A stretch of 64,000 nucleotides of DNA from Natribaculum breve (GTDB taxonomy: Archaea > Halobacteriota > Halobacteria > Halobacteriales > Natrialbaceae), in NCBI RefSeq assembly GCF_023008585.1, contig NZ_CP095390.1, forward strand, positions 496,001-560,000. The letters run 5' to 3'. The notes beneath the pieces were generated by a model. The model saw only the letters and a program-made list of their open reading frames with translations. It did no database searches and was not told the DNA's origin. The translations under genes were made by a program, and so were the position numbers. Positions 47,491 to 56,636 of the stretch are shown in pieces (position 1 is the first letter of the stretch; each line of letters starts with the position of its first letter).

Positions 47491-47715
47491 TCAGAATAGT
47501 CCCGCGAGCAGGGTTATTCCACCGACGCCTGCGATGACGATGCCTCCGAACTGATAGAGAATCACTTTCCAGGTTGCTGGTTCAACCGCATCCCACGACG
47601 TCGTGCTTCCGACTGCATCTAGTCGTTCGTTCAACCGTGCTAACTCGTAGGCGTACCGATACCCGAGCACACCACCGACGAGAAACGCGAGTCCGACGAA
47701 TGCCCGATCGTCCAT
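47491..47715 (-). CDS. Small two-TM membrane protein
   Basis: 74 residues: first helix DRAFVGLAFLVGGVLGYRYA, a polar loop, second helix LYQFGGIVIAGVGGITLLAG. No motif that identifies it. The 290-bp gap before it (47201-47490) shows only non-coding sequence. Confidence 0.65.
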   Translation of the reverse strand: MDDRAFVGLAFLVGGVLGYRYAYELARLNERLDAVGSTTSWDAVEPATWKVILYQFGGIVIAGVGGITLLAGLF

Positions 47716-47898
47716 GAGCGCATATTACGTGATTGTCGATTCTGATGAATGTCTTGGTCTGTGTTGACTGTCGATGAGACCAAATCGACCGTCAACCGAG
47801 AGTTTCAACGGAGCCGGACGAGTGGACCGAACGCTCTTCGCGGGGGTGGGTTGACTACTTATGCCGTCACAGCATACGCTCTGCTCGATGGGTGGGAG

Positions 47899-48732
47899 AT
47901 GGTGACACACATTACGATGCAGACTGGCGGAATCGAAGCGCAACTCGAGGTCATCGACGTTCTCGCACGGTCTGCGAACCGCGTGCGCGTCCTCGAGGTT
48001 CTGGCCTCCCGGTCGGAGCCGGTAGAACGACGCGACGTCGCGGCTGCGGCCGACCTCTCGCGTGCGACCCTGAGTCGAACGCTCGCCACGTTCGAGCAGC
48101 GTGGCTGGGTCGATCACACCGGGAGCGAGTACGAACTGACGGAGCTCGGTGCGTTCGTCGCCGGCGAGTTCCTGCAACTGCTCGATCGACTGCGCGTCGT
48201 CCGGGAGCTCCAGGGAATCGTCCAGTGGTTTCCCGCCGATGGGTACGGATTCGACCTCGCCCGGCTGACCGGGGCCGACGTCGTTCGCTCGAGCAAGGAG
48301 GACGCGTTCGCTCCGACGAACCACCTCGCCGAGCGACTCGCGGCCGCCGAACGGGTGCAGATTACGTCGTACACGATGTTCCCCGACTGTCTCGAGACGT
48401 GCTGGCGCGCGGTCACCGACGGGAGCCAGGAGCTGGACCTGATCGTCGAGGAGCCGGTCCTCGCCGCAATCTGCAGCCACTCGACGCTCGCGTCTCACCT
48501 GCGCGATCTGTTGCGATCGGACTCGGCTCGAGTGTACCGCTCCGGGAGTCCCTTACCCCACGTCGTCGTCGTCACCGACGACGTCGTGAACCTGTGTCTG
48601 TTCGACGAGGACGGGGTGCCCCACGCGACGATCGATACGACCGACGAGGTGGTACACGCGTGGGCGAGGTCCCGGTTCGAGTCGTATCGGCGAGACGCGG
48701 TTCCGGTAGACGAGACGTTGCTCGCCCCGTGA
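47899..48732 (+). CDS. Two-domain winged-helix regulator (second of its family)
   Basis: 277 residues from the ATG at 47899 (another ATG at 47917). HTH: VLASRSEPVERRDVAAAADL, SRATLSRTLATFEQRGWVDH; sensor part with VQITSYTMFPDCLETCWRAV and VVVVTDDVVNLCLFDEDGVP. Same architecture as the regulator at 46298, about 25-30% alike by eye. TACTTATG about 35 bp upstream may be the promoter. The target is unknown; the divergent small membrane protein is the nearest candidate. Confidence 0.85.
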   Translation: MVTHITMQTGGIEAQLEVIDVLARSANRVRVLEVLASRSEPVERRDVAAAADLSRATLSRTLATFEQRGWVDHTGSEYELTELGAFVAGEFLQLLDRLRVVRELQGIVQWFPADGYGFDLARLTGADVVRSSKEDAFAPTNHLAERLAAAERVQITSYTMFPDCLETCWRAVTDGSQELDLIVEEPVLAAICSHSTLASHLRDLLRSDSARVYRSGSPLPHVVVVTDDVVNLCLFDEDGVPHATIDTTDEVVHAWARSRFESYRRDAVPVDETLLAP

Positions 48733-48787
48733 CTGCGGTCGGCGATCGGCGATCGATTCGAGAACCGAGGAGCACGAACGGCCGATC

Positions 48788-49645
48788 CTACCTGACGTCA
48801 CCGACTTCGTCCGTCTCTCCGATCGTCGGGCCCGATCGAGACGTCGTCGAGTGTCTCGTTTCACCGCTCCCCACGAGGAGGAGGACCCCGCCCGCGAACG
48901 CGAGCGAGAGGATCCGTGCCGACGGCGGGACCGTCTCACCGACGCCGACCCCGAAGAGACCGCCGACGGCGTATCCGACCTGGACGAGGGCGACGGCGAG
49001 GAGACCCTGGAGCCGATACGGCGCGTACACCCCGCCGACGGCGGCCGTCTCGAGTGTCGTGTGGCCGGCGATGGCGACCGCGCCGAGCACTCCGACGGCC
49101 GCACCAGTGCTGTAGAGCGCACCGACCAGGAGCCCCTCCAGCAGCCGATGCAAGAAGAGCCCCCCGAAGGTCAGTTCGGCGTGACCTCGACAGCGTCCCG
49201 CGCCCCTTCCGCTTCGCGTGGCGAACCACAGCGCCGCGATGACGCCAGCGATGACGCCAGCGATCGACAGCCAGACGCCCATCGTGAGCGCCGTGAGCAC
49301 GGACGCGGCGGCGAGACCGAGGAGGAAGACGCCGAAGGCGAGATTCGACCGTCGGGACGTCCCGCTCGAGCAGGTCCGCATTCGGTGTCTCACGGTGACG
49401 ACGCCACCGACGAGTCCGGCGACGATCGGGAGCCCGAGGACGACCGCGAACGCGACGCCGGAGCCAGCGCCGCCGGTATCGTGAGCAGTGTGAGCGCTGA
49501 CCGTCGCGGAGGCGGCGACCAGCCCCGTGGCGAGCAGGACGACGCGAGTGAGAACTCGAGACGGGGCCGTCGACGGCCACGCGTCACGCCGATCGCCGGA
49601 TCGAATCGGCGACTCCCGTCGATCGATCCGGTCGGTCACTTCCAT
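48788..49645 (-). CDS. ZIP-like metal transporter homologue
   Basis: 285 residues, about eight membrane helices after a basic N terminus. GLFLHRLLEGLLVGALY and AIAGHTTLETAAVGGVY look like the HxxxEG and HxxxE metal-binding motifs of ZIP helices 4 and 5. The ATG at 49645 overlaps the ferredoxin gene by 10 bp. It is last in an operon with an SBP56-type protein; metal supply to that enzyme is my inference. Confidence 0.7.
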   Translation of the reverse strand: MEVTDRIDRRESPIRSGDRRDAWPSTAPSRVLTRVVLLATGLVAASATVSAHTAHDTGGAGSGVAFAVVLGLPIVAGLVGGVVTVRHRMRTCSSGTSRRSNLAFGVFLLGLAAASVLTALTMGVWLSIAGVIAGVIAALWFATRSGRGAGRCRGHAELTFGGLFLHRLLEGLLVGALYSTGAAVGVLGAVAIAGHTTLETAAVGGVYAPYRLQGLLAVALVQVGYAVGGLFGVGVGETVPPSARILSLAFAGGVLLLVGSGETRHSTTSRSGPTIGETDEVGDVR

Positions 49646-49971
49646 GGGTTCGACACCATCGCGGTTCGGACGTCCGCGCCGACTTCGATTCGGCAGTCGG
49701 TTCGCGGCCGGGCGATACAGCAGAGTACGTACCCACTCTCGAGGTGTCGCGGCTTCAACGCGCGCGGCTCTCTGTCGTGGGAGACGCGCCCGTCTGCGAC
49801 CCGTCCGGTACACGTCGCACACGCTCCGGTTCGACAGCCAAAGGGCAGGCCGACCGCTCGCGCCTCGGCGGCCTCGAGTATCGTCTGCGCTTCCGTCGCT
49901 CGGACCGTCTCCCGGCGGCCGTCCTGCCACGTCAGCGTCACCTCGCGCGTCGTCGCCTCACTGCCAGACAT
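49636..49971 (-). CDS. [2Fe-2S] ferredoxin in SBP56 operon
   Basis: 111 residues. Ligand loop GCRTGACATCTGRVADG and a later VLCCIARPRTDC give the plant-type CxxxxCxxC...C set. Its start lies 14 bp inside the SBP56 gene and its end overlaps the ZIP-like gene by 10 bp, so the three are translationally coupled. It may carry electrons for the SBP56 reaction; this is inference. Confidence 0.9.
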   Translation of the reverse strand: MSGSEATTREVTLTWQDGRRETVRATEAQTILEAAEARAVGLPFGCRTGACATCTGRVADGRVSHDREPRALKPRHLESGYVLCCIARPRTDCRIEVGADVRTAMVSNPWK

Positions 49972-51355
49972 CGCTCGTGCAGTCCCCGTCGGGCCAGCGG
50001 ATCTCGTGGGCGCGAGCCGGTCCGTCCGGCAGGTCGCCGAAGTCGACGAGGAACTCCTCGTCGAGCGTCATCGTCCCTCGTCGGGGATCGACGTCGGCTT
50101 TCAGCATCACCGACCCTTTCTGCCCCTCCTCGGGGAAGAACTGGTCGTCCCACGTCGAGTACAGCGACGTCGTCCAGTAGAGTCGCTTCCCGTCTAAGCT
50201 CAACTGGAGCATCTGTGGTCCACTGATCAGTTCTCGATCCTGCACCGCCTGGATCTCGCCGAAGTATCCGCCAATCGAGATCGAGTCGCTCTCGCGCGGG
50301 TTCGCCGGGTCGCTGACGTCGTACATCCAGACCTCGCCGTGCAACCAGTTGGCACCGAAGAGGTACCGGTCGTCCATCGAGAGCAGGATGTCCGTCGGCA
50401 GCGCCGGCACGGGCATGTCCCACCCCTCGAGGTCGCGGCCCTCGAAGTCGATGACCTTCTCGGCGTGGTACTCTCCGTCTTTTTTCCAGAAGTGAAAGAT
50501 GTTCGACGAGAGTGCGGCGTTGACGTAGCCGTGGGCGACCTCCGGGTTGTGCATGAACCGAACTTCGAGCGGGATCATCCCCTCTTCGCCGAGGTCGATC
50601 GTCTGTTCGACCGTCCGGTCTCCCCAGTTCCAGAAGTGCAGGCTGTGGCCGTACTTGCCGGCCTCGACGTCCTCGAGGTCGAACCCCGGCTGGTACGTCG
50701 CGGGTGCGGCCCACTCCGAGGAGACCATGACGTCGCGTCGCGGCTGGTACCAGAAGTCGTAGTTGAACTCGATCTCGCCGGGGGCGTCCCAGCGTCCATC
50801 GATCTCGAAGTCGTCGTCGAGCACGAGGAAGCCGCCGGGGAGTTCGCCGTCGGCGTTCCCCAGCATACTGATCATGATCTCCCCGTCGGGTGCACAGTGG
50901 ACGGTGTGTGGCCCCGAGAGGTCCTGTTCGTGGATCTCCTCCGGTTCGATGACCTTCACAAGCTCCGGGTGTCGACGGTCGGTAGTGTCGACGACGTGGA
51001 TGCGTGACGACCGATTCCCCGGGATCACGAGGTACTGGCGCTCGAGCCCCTCGACGTGACAGGACGACGAGCAGGCGTTCCAGCCGAAGTGGTGGAGTTC
51101 GTCGCCTCGAGTCGGCATCTCGATCCGGTCGACGATCTCCTGGTACGTCTCCGACTGCGGATCGACGTCGACGACCGCGACGAAGTCGGACGCGTCGACG
51201 TCCGTCCCGGTGTAGAGGGCTGCGACGTACGCGAGTTTCTCGGGCGTCGACTCCTCGATGGCGGCCTGCGGAGTGGCGTACCCCGGACCCTCGACGCCGT
51301 GTTCGTGGTGGGCGTGCTCGTGGTGGCTGTGTTCGTGGCGATCTTCCGTTGCCAT
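49958..51355 (-). CDS. Selenium-binding-protein/methanethiol-oxidase family (SBP56)
   Basis: 465 residues. SBP56 beta-propeller: YVAALYTGTDVDASDFVAVV, HHFGWNACSSSCHVEGLERQ with the conserved Cys, SGPHTVHCAPDGEIMISMLG, QYLVIPGNRSSRIHVVD, LFGANWLHGEVWMYDVSDP. Members oxidise methanethiol to formaldehyde, sulfide and peroxide with copper. The N terminus HEHSHHEHAHHEHG (7-20) is an unusual metal-binding extension. The ATG at 51355 is chosen since it precedes this extension; the open frame continues far upstream without family similarity. Confidence 0.9.
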   Translation of the reverse strand: MATEDRHEHSHHEHAHHEHGVEGPGYATPQAAIEESTPEKLAYVAALYTGTDVDASDFVAVVDVDPQSETYQEIVDRIEMPTRGDELHHFGWNACSSSCHVEGLERQYLVIPGNRSSRIHVVDTTDRRHPELVKVIEPEEIHEQDLSGPHTVHCAPDGEIMISMLGNADGELPGGFLVLDDDFEIDGRWDAPGEIEFNYDFWYQPRRDVMVSSEWAAPATYQPGFDLEDVEAGKYGHSLHFWNWGDRTVEQTIDLGEEGMIPLEVRFMHNPEVAHGYVNAALSSNIFHFWKKDGEYHAEKVIDFEGRDLEGWDMPVPALPTDILLSMDDRYLFGANWLHGEVWMYDVSDPANPRESDSISIGGYFGEIQAVQDRELISGPQMLQLSLDGKRLYWTTSLYSTWDDQFFPEEGQKGSVMLKADVDPRRGTMTLDEEFLVDFGDLPDGPARAHEIRWPDGDCTSDVWQ

Positions 51356-51592
51356 GAAGACGGTACGACTAGTGGCAGTAAAGAGACATCTGGTGGAACC
51401 GTCCCGGCTGCGGGTCGAATTGCACGGCGTACACTGGTTGCACGCCGTGCAACGCGACGTTCGGAGGCAGTCTGCGAGCGACCGTCGACGGCACACGATC
51501 CTCGAGTCTGGACCACTCGTGCGGTCGGTGCGACGCCACGCCGAGAGAGTCGGGCGTACATTTGAGTGGCGTCGCCGTCGTACTACCGGACG

Positions 51593-52006
51593 ATGACTGG
51601 TGACGACCGATACAAACTGTTCGGTGTGTACGTTCCGCAGTCGCTCGCCGATTCGCTCGCCGAGTTCGCCTACGAGGAAGGCGGCGTCGTCGACCTCGAA
51701 AGCTACTTCGATCCCGACGCGTCGACGGTTCCCGTCGGCGATCCCGGGGCCGACGCGACCGACGTACTCGTCTCGGCGGTCGTCGAGAACTTCGCCGCCC
51801 TGTACGACGCCGCCGACTTCGAGGCGGCCCGGCGGGTCGACCCCGACGCGTTCGTCCTCGTTCACCTCGCCGCCGATCCCGAGACGGTGGCGAGCGCCCG
51901 CGAGCGCTTTCGGGCCGCCGCGACGATCCAGGAGACCGACCTGCGGACGGTCCACACGGCGATCCTGGCCGCACAGTTCGACGACGGCGACGTGACTCGA
52001 GCGTGA
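51593..52006 (+). CDS. Conserved haloarchaeal protein, unknown
   Basis: 137 residues: MTGDDRYKLFGVYVPQSLAD, a helical middle (VVENFAALYDAADFEAARRV) and AATIQETDLRTVHTAILAAQ near the end. TACATTTGAG about 35 bp upstream is a likely promoter. It is divergent from the SBP56 operon and might share its control. Family not recognised. Confidence 0.7.
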   Translation: MTGDDRYKLFGVYVPQSLADSLAEFAYEEGGVVDLESYFDPDASTVPVGDPGADATDVLVSAVVENFAALYDAADFEAARRVDPDAFVLVHLAADPETVASARERFRAAATIQETDLRTVHTAILAAQFDDGDVTRA

Positions 52007-52012
52007 TCGACG

Positions 52013-52465
52013 CTACTCGGCGTCCCCCTCGGGGAGGTCCTCGAACGTCTCGACGTAGAACTGCCAGTAACTGTTCGGGTCCTCGTCCCAGACGCCGAGG
52101 ACGAACGCCGTGATGCGCGGATCGCTACTCGAGATGTAGTGTGTCGACGTGTCGCCCGGTTCGTACGCCAGGTCGTAAAACTGGATCGCGAGTCGTCCGG
52201 TCTCGACGAATTCGTCGACGATCACCTCGAGATTCCCGAGGACGAACTCCTGGGTGTACGGGCACTTGAAATTGCCGTAGACCGTCGCCGTGGGGGCGTC
52301 GGCGTTTCCCATCGTCGGATACGTCCGTGCGTCCGAATCGGCCGGAATCGGGGCGTCCGCGACCGGCGACGAACTCCCGGTGGCGATTCCACCGAGACCG
52401 AGCAGCGAAACCGTTCCGGCGGCTGTCAGTACGGTACGACGCGTCGTCTGTGGCATCTTCCGCAT
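52013..52465 (-). CDS. Tat-exported thioredoxin-like protein, short, one cysteine
   Basis: 150 residues from ATG 52465 (or 147 from 52456). Tat signal TTRRTVLTAAGTVSLLGLGG; the thioredoxin-fold start PTATVYGNFKCPYTQEFVLG has a single Cys where DsbA-like proteins have CxxC. The family is normally about 210 residues; this protein stops just after FYVETFEDLPEGDAE, so the C-terminal helix-strand part is missing. It could be truncated or a non-redox variant. A TGTTTACG stretch on the coding strand lies about 25 bp upstream. Confidence 0.75.
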   Translation of the reverse strand: MRKMPQTTRRTVLTAAGTVSLLGLGGIATGSSSPVADAPIPADSDARTYPTMGNADAPTATVYGNFKCPYTQEFVLGNLEVIVDEFVETGRLAIQFYDLAYEPGDTSTHYISSSDPRITAFVLGVWDEDPNSYWQFYVETFEDLPEGDAE

Positions 52466-52721
52466 CGGAACGACGTCGACACCGTCGCCACGTAAACACA
52501 GCCGCCCGTTAACCTGGATCAAGACGGATTTCCGCCGTTGCGCCGCTCGAGACCGTTCTCGACGCCGTTTCGCGGGAGCCAACGATTCTCGCGTGGTCGC
52601 TTCGGAATCGCGAGACGGCGCGCTCGTTCGCGTTGAAGAACCGTTGGCCCGGACCGCACTCGAGTTGCAGGCGACGAAACGTCGTGTGTTGGCTATCTCG
52701 TTCGGAACTCGGTGCTGCTCA

Positions 52722-52831
52722 TACTGCCGGACGACACGGTTCAGACATCGATCGCACTCGAGACGCTGTCGTCGCCGACGACAGCCGTCGAGACGCGATC
52801 GAGTATTCACTGACTGGTGTCCGGTAGTATC
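52722..52831. mobile_element. 110-bp MITE, copy 3 (divergent interior)
   Basis: Ends ATACTGCCGGACGACACGG and GTGTCCGGTAGTAT are inverted and start TA-CT like the 80-bp MITE. The interior folds as CTGTCGTCG/CGACGACAG and CGATCGC/GCGATCG. It lies in the 618-bp gap before the atypical MFS gene. Confidence 0.75.
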
Positions 52832-52895
52832 ACGACGCCGCTCGCGGCTTTTCGAACGAACGACACCTGCAGCCACGCTGCTCGATCACGTCCAG

Positions 52896-52925
52896 CGGGG
52901 TGGTGCCAGATTCGAACCATGCCGA
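52896..52925 (-). repeat. tRNA 3'-end-like fragment, left of the MFS gene
   Basis: GGGTGGTGCCAGATTCGAAC aligns with the tRNA-Val 3'-end repeat GGGTTGGGGCAGATTTGAAC (19 of 26 bases with the adjoining sequence). No complete tRNA is present. It may be a decayed attachment site. Confidence 0.4.
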
Positions 52926-53083
52926 GACGTGTTCGCGTAGACAACTACTCGGGACAGAAGCAGAATCTGGCAGCTATCAGCCACTAACGAACCGAACCGA
53001 CGTCCTCTTCGCCCCGAGGCCGGGCATTATCGTTGACTTCCGGTGTCCATGCTATTTGAGCATCAACAGTGTTAGATAACTGC

Positions 53084-54814
53084 ATGCCCCCAGATGGGTC
53101 TACTCCCAACGGGAGTTCTCGTCTCTCTACGGACGTAACGACGAGCGTACGATACTGGGGCCCGGCAATCGCCGTGAGTCTGACGACGTTCATCGTGGTC
53201 CTCAACGCATCCCTGATGAACGTGGCGATCCCCACGATGGTGAACGAGTTTGACACCACGGTCACCGTGATTCAGGGGGCGGTCGCACTCTACTCACTGG
53301 TGACAGCTGCGCTGGTTCTCCCAGCCGGTACGCTGCCGTCTCGGCATAGCATTCGGCGTGTCCTGGCAGTCGCACTGATCCTCTATGCCGGTGGGACGCT
53401 GGTGGCGTCGATTAGCTGGAATACGACGATCCTCTACGTCGGCTGGTCGCTCGTCCAGGGTTCCGCGGCCGCTGTGATATTTCCCCTGACGTTCACTGTA
53501 CTGATAATCAGTTACGAAGACGACGACCGGGCGACGGCATTCGGACTGCTGGCTGGCGTGAGCGGCGTTGGATCAACTATTGGACCGATTATCGGTGGCG
53601 CACTAACCACGTACGCGAGTTGGCGATGGGGATTTGCGCTCCAGCTCGTCGGTGTGGGGGTTATTCTCTTCTTCGCTCAGTACGTGAGTCCGAACCCACT
53701 GTCAGAAACGCCCAGTTCACTGGATAAAGGTGGGACAGCGCTGTCCATAGTCGGTTCGACGTCGCTCGTCACTGGGTTCGTTCTGAGCGGGAAGTATGGA
53801 TGGGTAGTCGAACGGCGGCCGTTTGTTGTCGACGGAATACAGTTCAATCCGCTTGGAACGTCGCCAGCGGTCTGGTTTCTCGGAGTCGGACTGCTCGCGT
53901 TCGCCGTGTTCGTTCAGTACGAACGCCGAATGGAACGTGCTGGGAAGTCGCCGCTCGTTCCGCTGCACGTACTGACGAACCGCCCGTTTTTGGCCGGCGT
54001 TCTTACATACAACATGCGCTCGATCGTCTCGGCTGGCTTCTTTTTTATCTTCCCGGTCTATCTCCAGGCAGTACTCGGATACACCGCCTTCGAAACTGGG
54101 CTCGCGTTGTTACCGTATTCTATCGCGTCGATCCTCTTTTCGACGTTTACGCCCGGTTTGCGTAAGTACATCTCGCCAAAGACGCTTATCCAGGTCGGTA
54201 TCGTGTGTATGGGCTTTGCGCTGGTGCTGCTGTACGAGCAGACAGGCCCCGGTCAGACGATCAGCAGAATGGCTCTCCCAGTGGCGATTTATGGAGTCGG
54301 CGTCGGACTCGTACTGGCACAGATCACCAATATGACGATGTCGGCTGTCCCGACCGCGTACTCCGCCGAGGCATCCGGAGTCCTGAACGTGAGCTATTCG
54401 ATCGGATTCTCCCTGGGGACGGCAGTCGTCGGCTCGTATTTTCTCGGACAGTTCTATGGTAGCGTCGTCGATGGAGTACTACGAGCAGAACACGAGACCG
54501 TTTCAGCGGCACAGCGAAATGATCTGGTGATCACGCTCGAGGACGCAGCAGAGACGGCGACAGAAGCCACCCAGCAACAGTTCCTGAACCAGCTCACTCC
54601 GACTCAACGACAGTTGCTCGAGGAAATCTTCGAGGCTGCGATGTTCGACGCACAACGGGCGGCGCTGCTCTTTCTCGTCCTGTTCGTGTTGCTCTTGCTT
54701 GTCGCATCGACGTTCTTGCCACGGCAGATACCGGACGCCGACGACCGAACCGACCGCCCCGAATCACCCGAAGGCTCGACAGGTGAGCCTTCTGAAACGG
54801 CCGTGGAGGGCTGA
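53084..54814 (+). CDS. MFS transporter, DHA2/14-TM type
   Basis: 576 residues. The EmrB/QacA-type drug:proton antiporter family is indicated by FIVVLNASLMNVAIPTMVNE, the motif C-like GVSGVGSTIGPIIGGAL and two extra central helices, about 14 TM. The C terminus has a helical EDAAETATEATQQQFLNQL stretch before the last helix and an acidic tail. Base and codon use are visibly less GC-rich than neighbours, and tRNA-Val-end-like repeats lie on both sides, suggesting horizontal gain. ATG 53084 is used; a TTG at 53069 is possible. Confidence 0.88.
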   Translation: MPPDGSTPNGSSRLSTDVTTSVRYWGPAIAVSLTTFIVVLNASLMNVAIPTMVNEFDTTVTVIQGAVALYSLVTAALVLPAGTLPSRHSIRRVLAVALILYAGGTLVASISWNTTILYVGWSLVQGSAAAVIFPLTFTVLIISYEDDDRATAFGLLAGVSGVGSTIGPIIGGALTTYASWRWGFALQLVGVGVILFFAQYVSPNPLSETPSSLDKGGTALSIVGSTSLVTGFVLSGKYGWVVERRPFVVDGIQFNPLGTSPAVWFLGVGLLAFAVFVQYERRMERAGKSPLVPLHVLTNRPFLAGVLTYNMRSIVSAGFFFIFPVYLQAVLGYTAFETGLALLPYSIASILFSTFTPGLRKYISPKTLIQVGIVCMGFALVLLYEQTGPGQTISRMALPVAIYGVGVGLVLAQITNMTMSAVPTAYSAEASGVLNVSYSIGFSLGTAVVGSYFLGQFYGSVVDGVLRAEHETVSAAQRNDLVITLEDAAETATEATQQQFLNQLTPTQRQLLEEIFEAAMFDAQRAALLFLVLFVLLLLVASTFLPRQIPDADDRTDRPESPEGSTGEPSETAVEG

Positions 54815-54972
54815 CCGAAACCACCACACCGGACACCTCGGACGCGAGCCGTCGTCCGTTCGGGCGACTCGGTGAGACTCGAGCGGTCGCAGACGGCTTC
54901 CTGTCGATGTACGAAGGAAAGCGCCGGCTGTGGCCGCACCGGGGTCCATCCTTTGATTTCAGCAAATGGACG

Positions 54973-54996
54973 AGTGGGTTGGGGCAGATTTGAACT
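54973..54996 (-). repeat. Duplicate of the tRNA-Val 3' end (attachment-site candidate)
   Basis: 24 bases (a core of TGGGTTGGGGCAGATTTGAA) are identical to 55098-55121, the 3' end of tRNA-Val. The 100 bases between them also hold a degenerate inverted copy, GTTCAAATCTGTCCAAC. Duplicated tRNA 3' ends are the normal trace of tyrosine-integrase insertion; no integrase gene is left here. Confidence 0.75.
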
Positions 54997-55099
54997 ACGC
55001 CCGAGAACCTGCTCTCTTCGCTCGCAGAACCTCGGTCTCGTTCAAATCTGTCCAACGTCACGATCCTGTCGATCGCGGAGTTGCTCGCGACAGAAGTAG

Positions 55100-55174
55100 T
55101 GGGTTGGGGCAGATTTGAACTGCCGACTTCCTCCGTGTGAAGGAGGTATCATAACCGGACTAGATCACCAACCC
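55100..55174 (-). tRNA. tRNA-Val (CAC)
   Basis: On the minus strand: acceptor GGGTTGG/CCAACCC, anticodon stem CCTCC/GGAGG with loop TTCACAC, T stem GGCAG/CTGCC with loop TTCAAAT, discriminator A. Anticodon CAC. Confidence 0.95.
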
Positions 55175-55233
55175 GCACGCGACGTTACCCGTCGATGGGA
55201 CTTAAGACTTCCTTTCGAAAACCGAGCGACGGG

Positions 55234-55491
55234 CTACCGGTCTGCGCGGTACGCCTCGAGTTTCCCGCGTGCTTTCCCGATCGCCGCTCGAGTCTCGCTC
55301 TCGACTCGTCGCTCGAGGTCGGCGACGTCGTCGCGCAGCGCCTCGACCCGGTCTGGCTCCGGCGCTTTCTCCCGACCGGTCCACGCCCGGAGGTTCGCCT
55401 CGGCGGCCTCGAGTGTCTCTTCGACGCCGATGCGTGCGTGTTCGCCGGCCCGCTTCAGGTAGTACAGGGCGTCTTCGAAGTGTTTGTTCAT
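55234..55491 (-). CDS. Small coiled-coil protein, unknown
   Basis: 85 residues, all helical: MNKHFEDALYYLKRAGEHAR, then VEETLEAAEANLRAW and a charged coiled coil DDVADLERRVESETRAA. Conserved type in haloarchaea, function unknown. The start is preceded by AT-rich DNA that may be the promoter. Confidence 0.75.
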   Translation of the reverse strand: MNKHFEDALYYLKRAGEHARIGVEETLEAAEANLRAWTGREKAPEPDRVEALRDDVADLERRVESETRAAIGKARGKLEAYRADR

Positions 55492-55679
55492 GGCCGTTCC
55501 GTCTCGTTCTGTGTCATCGACAAATAAAGTCCTTTCGCAGGAAACAGAATCTCTCGCGCCCGGGACGGTCGGTCTACTCGCTCGGCGACGCAGTCGATCG
55601 ACTCGGGGCGTGGATTAACTCGTCGCGACGGACCCGTCGTTTGCGAACGCTTAACGTGACGGGCCGAGAGGTACCGACG

Positions 55680-56624
55680 ATGTTCGAGCGTCGTCCGGTT
55701 CCAACTCCGTTCCAGGTCGATCCAGTCAACGTCTACGTCGCCGCTCGGACGATCGTCGATCCCGGACCCGAAACCGACGAGGCATGGGCGGCAGTTCGGT
55801 CGGCGCTGGCCGACCGCGACCTCGAGCCGGCGGACGTCGAACGGGTGCTCGTCACGCACCCACACCCGGATCACTGCGGGCTGGCGCGGCGGTTTCGCGA
55901 CAGGGGTGCCGACGTCCTCGCGAGCCCGGAGACCGCCGCGATACTCGCCGACTTCGGCGGTCGGCTCGAGTACGAACAGTCGTACTTCCGGACGTGGTTG
56001 CCCCGCCACGGAATGCCCGAGGAGACGGCGTCGACGATCGCCGACCTCACGAACGCCTTTCGACGGTACGTCTCGGACTGTGACGTCGATCGCGTGCTGA
56101 CGGGCGGCGACGAGGTCGCCGTCGGCCCGACGACGCTGACCACCGAATCGGTGACCGGCCACGCGCCCGGCGAACTCCTCTTTTCCTACCGAGCCGACGG
56201 CGATCGAGCGGCGATCGTCGGCGATCACGTGCTCGGTCGAATCACGCCGAACCCGCTCTTGCAGCCTCCCGCGGAGCCGGGTGGCGACCGACCGCGGATC
56301 CTCCCCGCGTACAACGACTCGCTCGAGCGGCTTCGCGACCGTTCGTTCGATCGGTTCCTCCCGGGCCACGGCGACGTGATCGACCGACCGACCGACCGGA
56401 TCGACGCCATCCTCGCGGCACACGAGGACCGGACCGACGCCGTGCTTGACCTCCTCGACGGGCCGACGACCGCCTACGAGGTGATGGAGGGGCTGTTCGA
56501 CGATCTCTCGATCGGCGACCGGTTCGGCGGGATGAGCGAGGCGGTGGGCCATCTCGACGTACTCGAGCAACGCGACCGCGTCCGCAGACGCGAACACAAC
56601 CACATCACATACGAACCCGTGTGA
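55680..56624 (+). CDS. MBL-fold metallo-hydrolase
   Basis: 314 residues. Metal motif THPHPDHCG is HxHxDH; further ligands are in ESVTGHAPGELLF, IVGDHVLG and FLPGHGDVI. The C-terminal helical part (DAVLDLLDGPTTAYEVMEGL, then LDVLEQRDRVRRR) is a winged-helix-like extension often found in lactamase-like thioesterases. Substrate unknown. It is followed 12 bp later by adenine deaminase and probably shares its mRNA. Confidence 0.88.
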   Translation: MFERRPVPTPFQVDPVNVYVAARTIVDPGPETDEAWAAVRSALADRDLEPADVERVLVTHPHPDHCGLARRFRDRGADVLASPETAAILADFGGRLEYEQSYFRTWLPRHGMPEETASTIADLTNAFRRYVSDCDVDRVLTGGDEVAVGPTTLTTESVTGHAPGELLFSYRADGDRAAIVGDHVLGRITPNPLLQPPAEPGGDRPRILPAYNDSLERLRDRSFDRFLPGHGDVIDRPTDRIDAILAAHEDRTDAVLDLLDGPTTAYEVMEGLFDDLSIGDRFGGMSEAVGHLDVLEQRDRVRRREHNHITYEPV

Positions 56625-56636
56625 CAAACGGCGATT

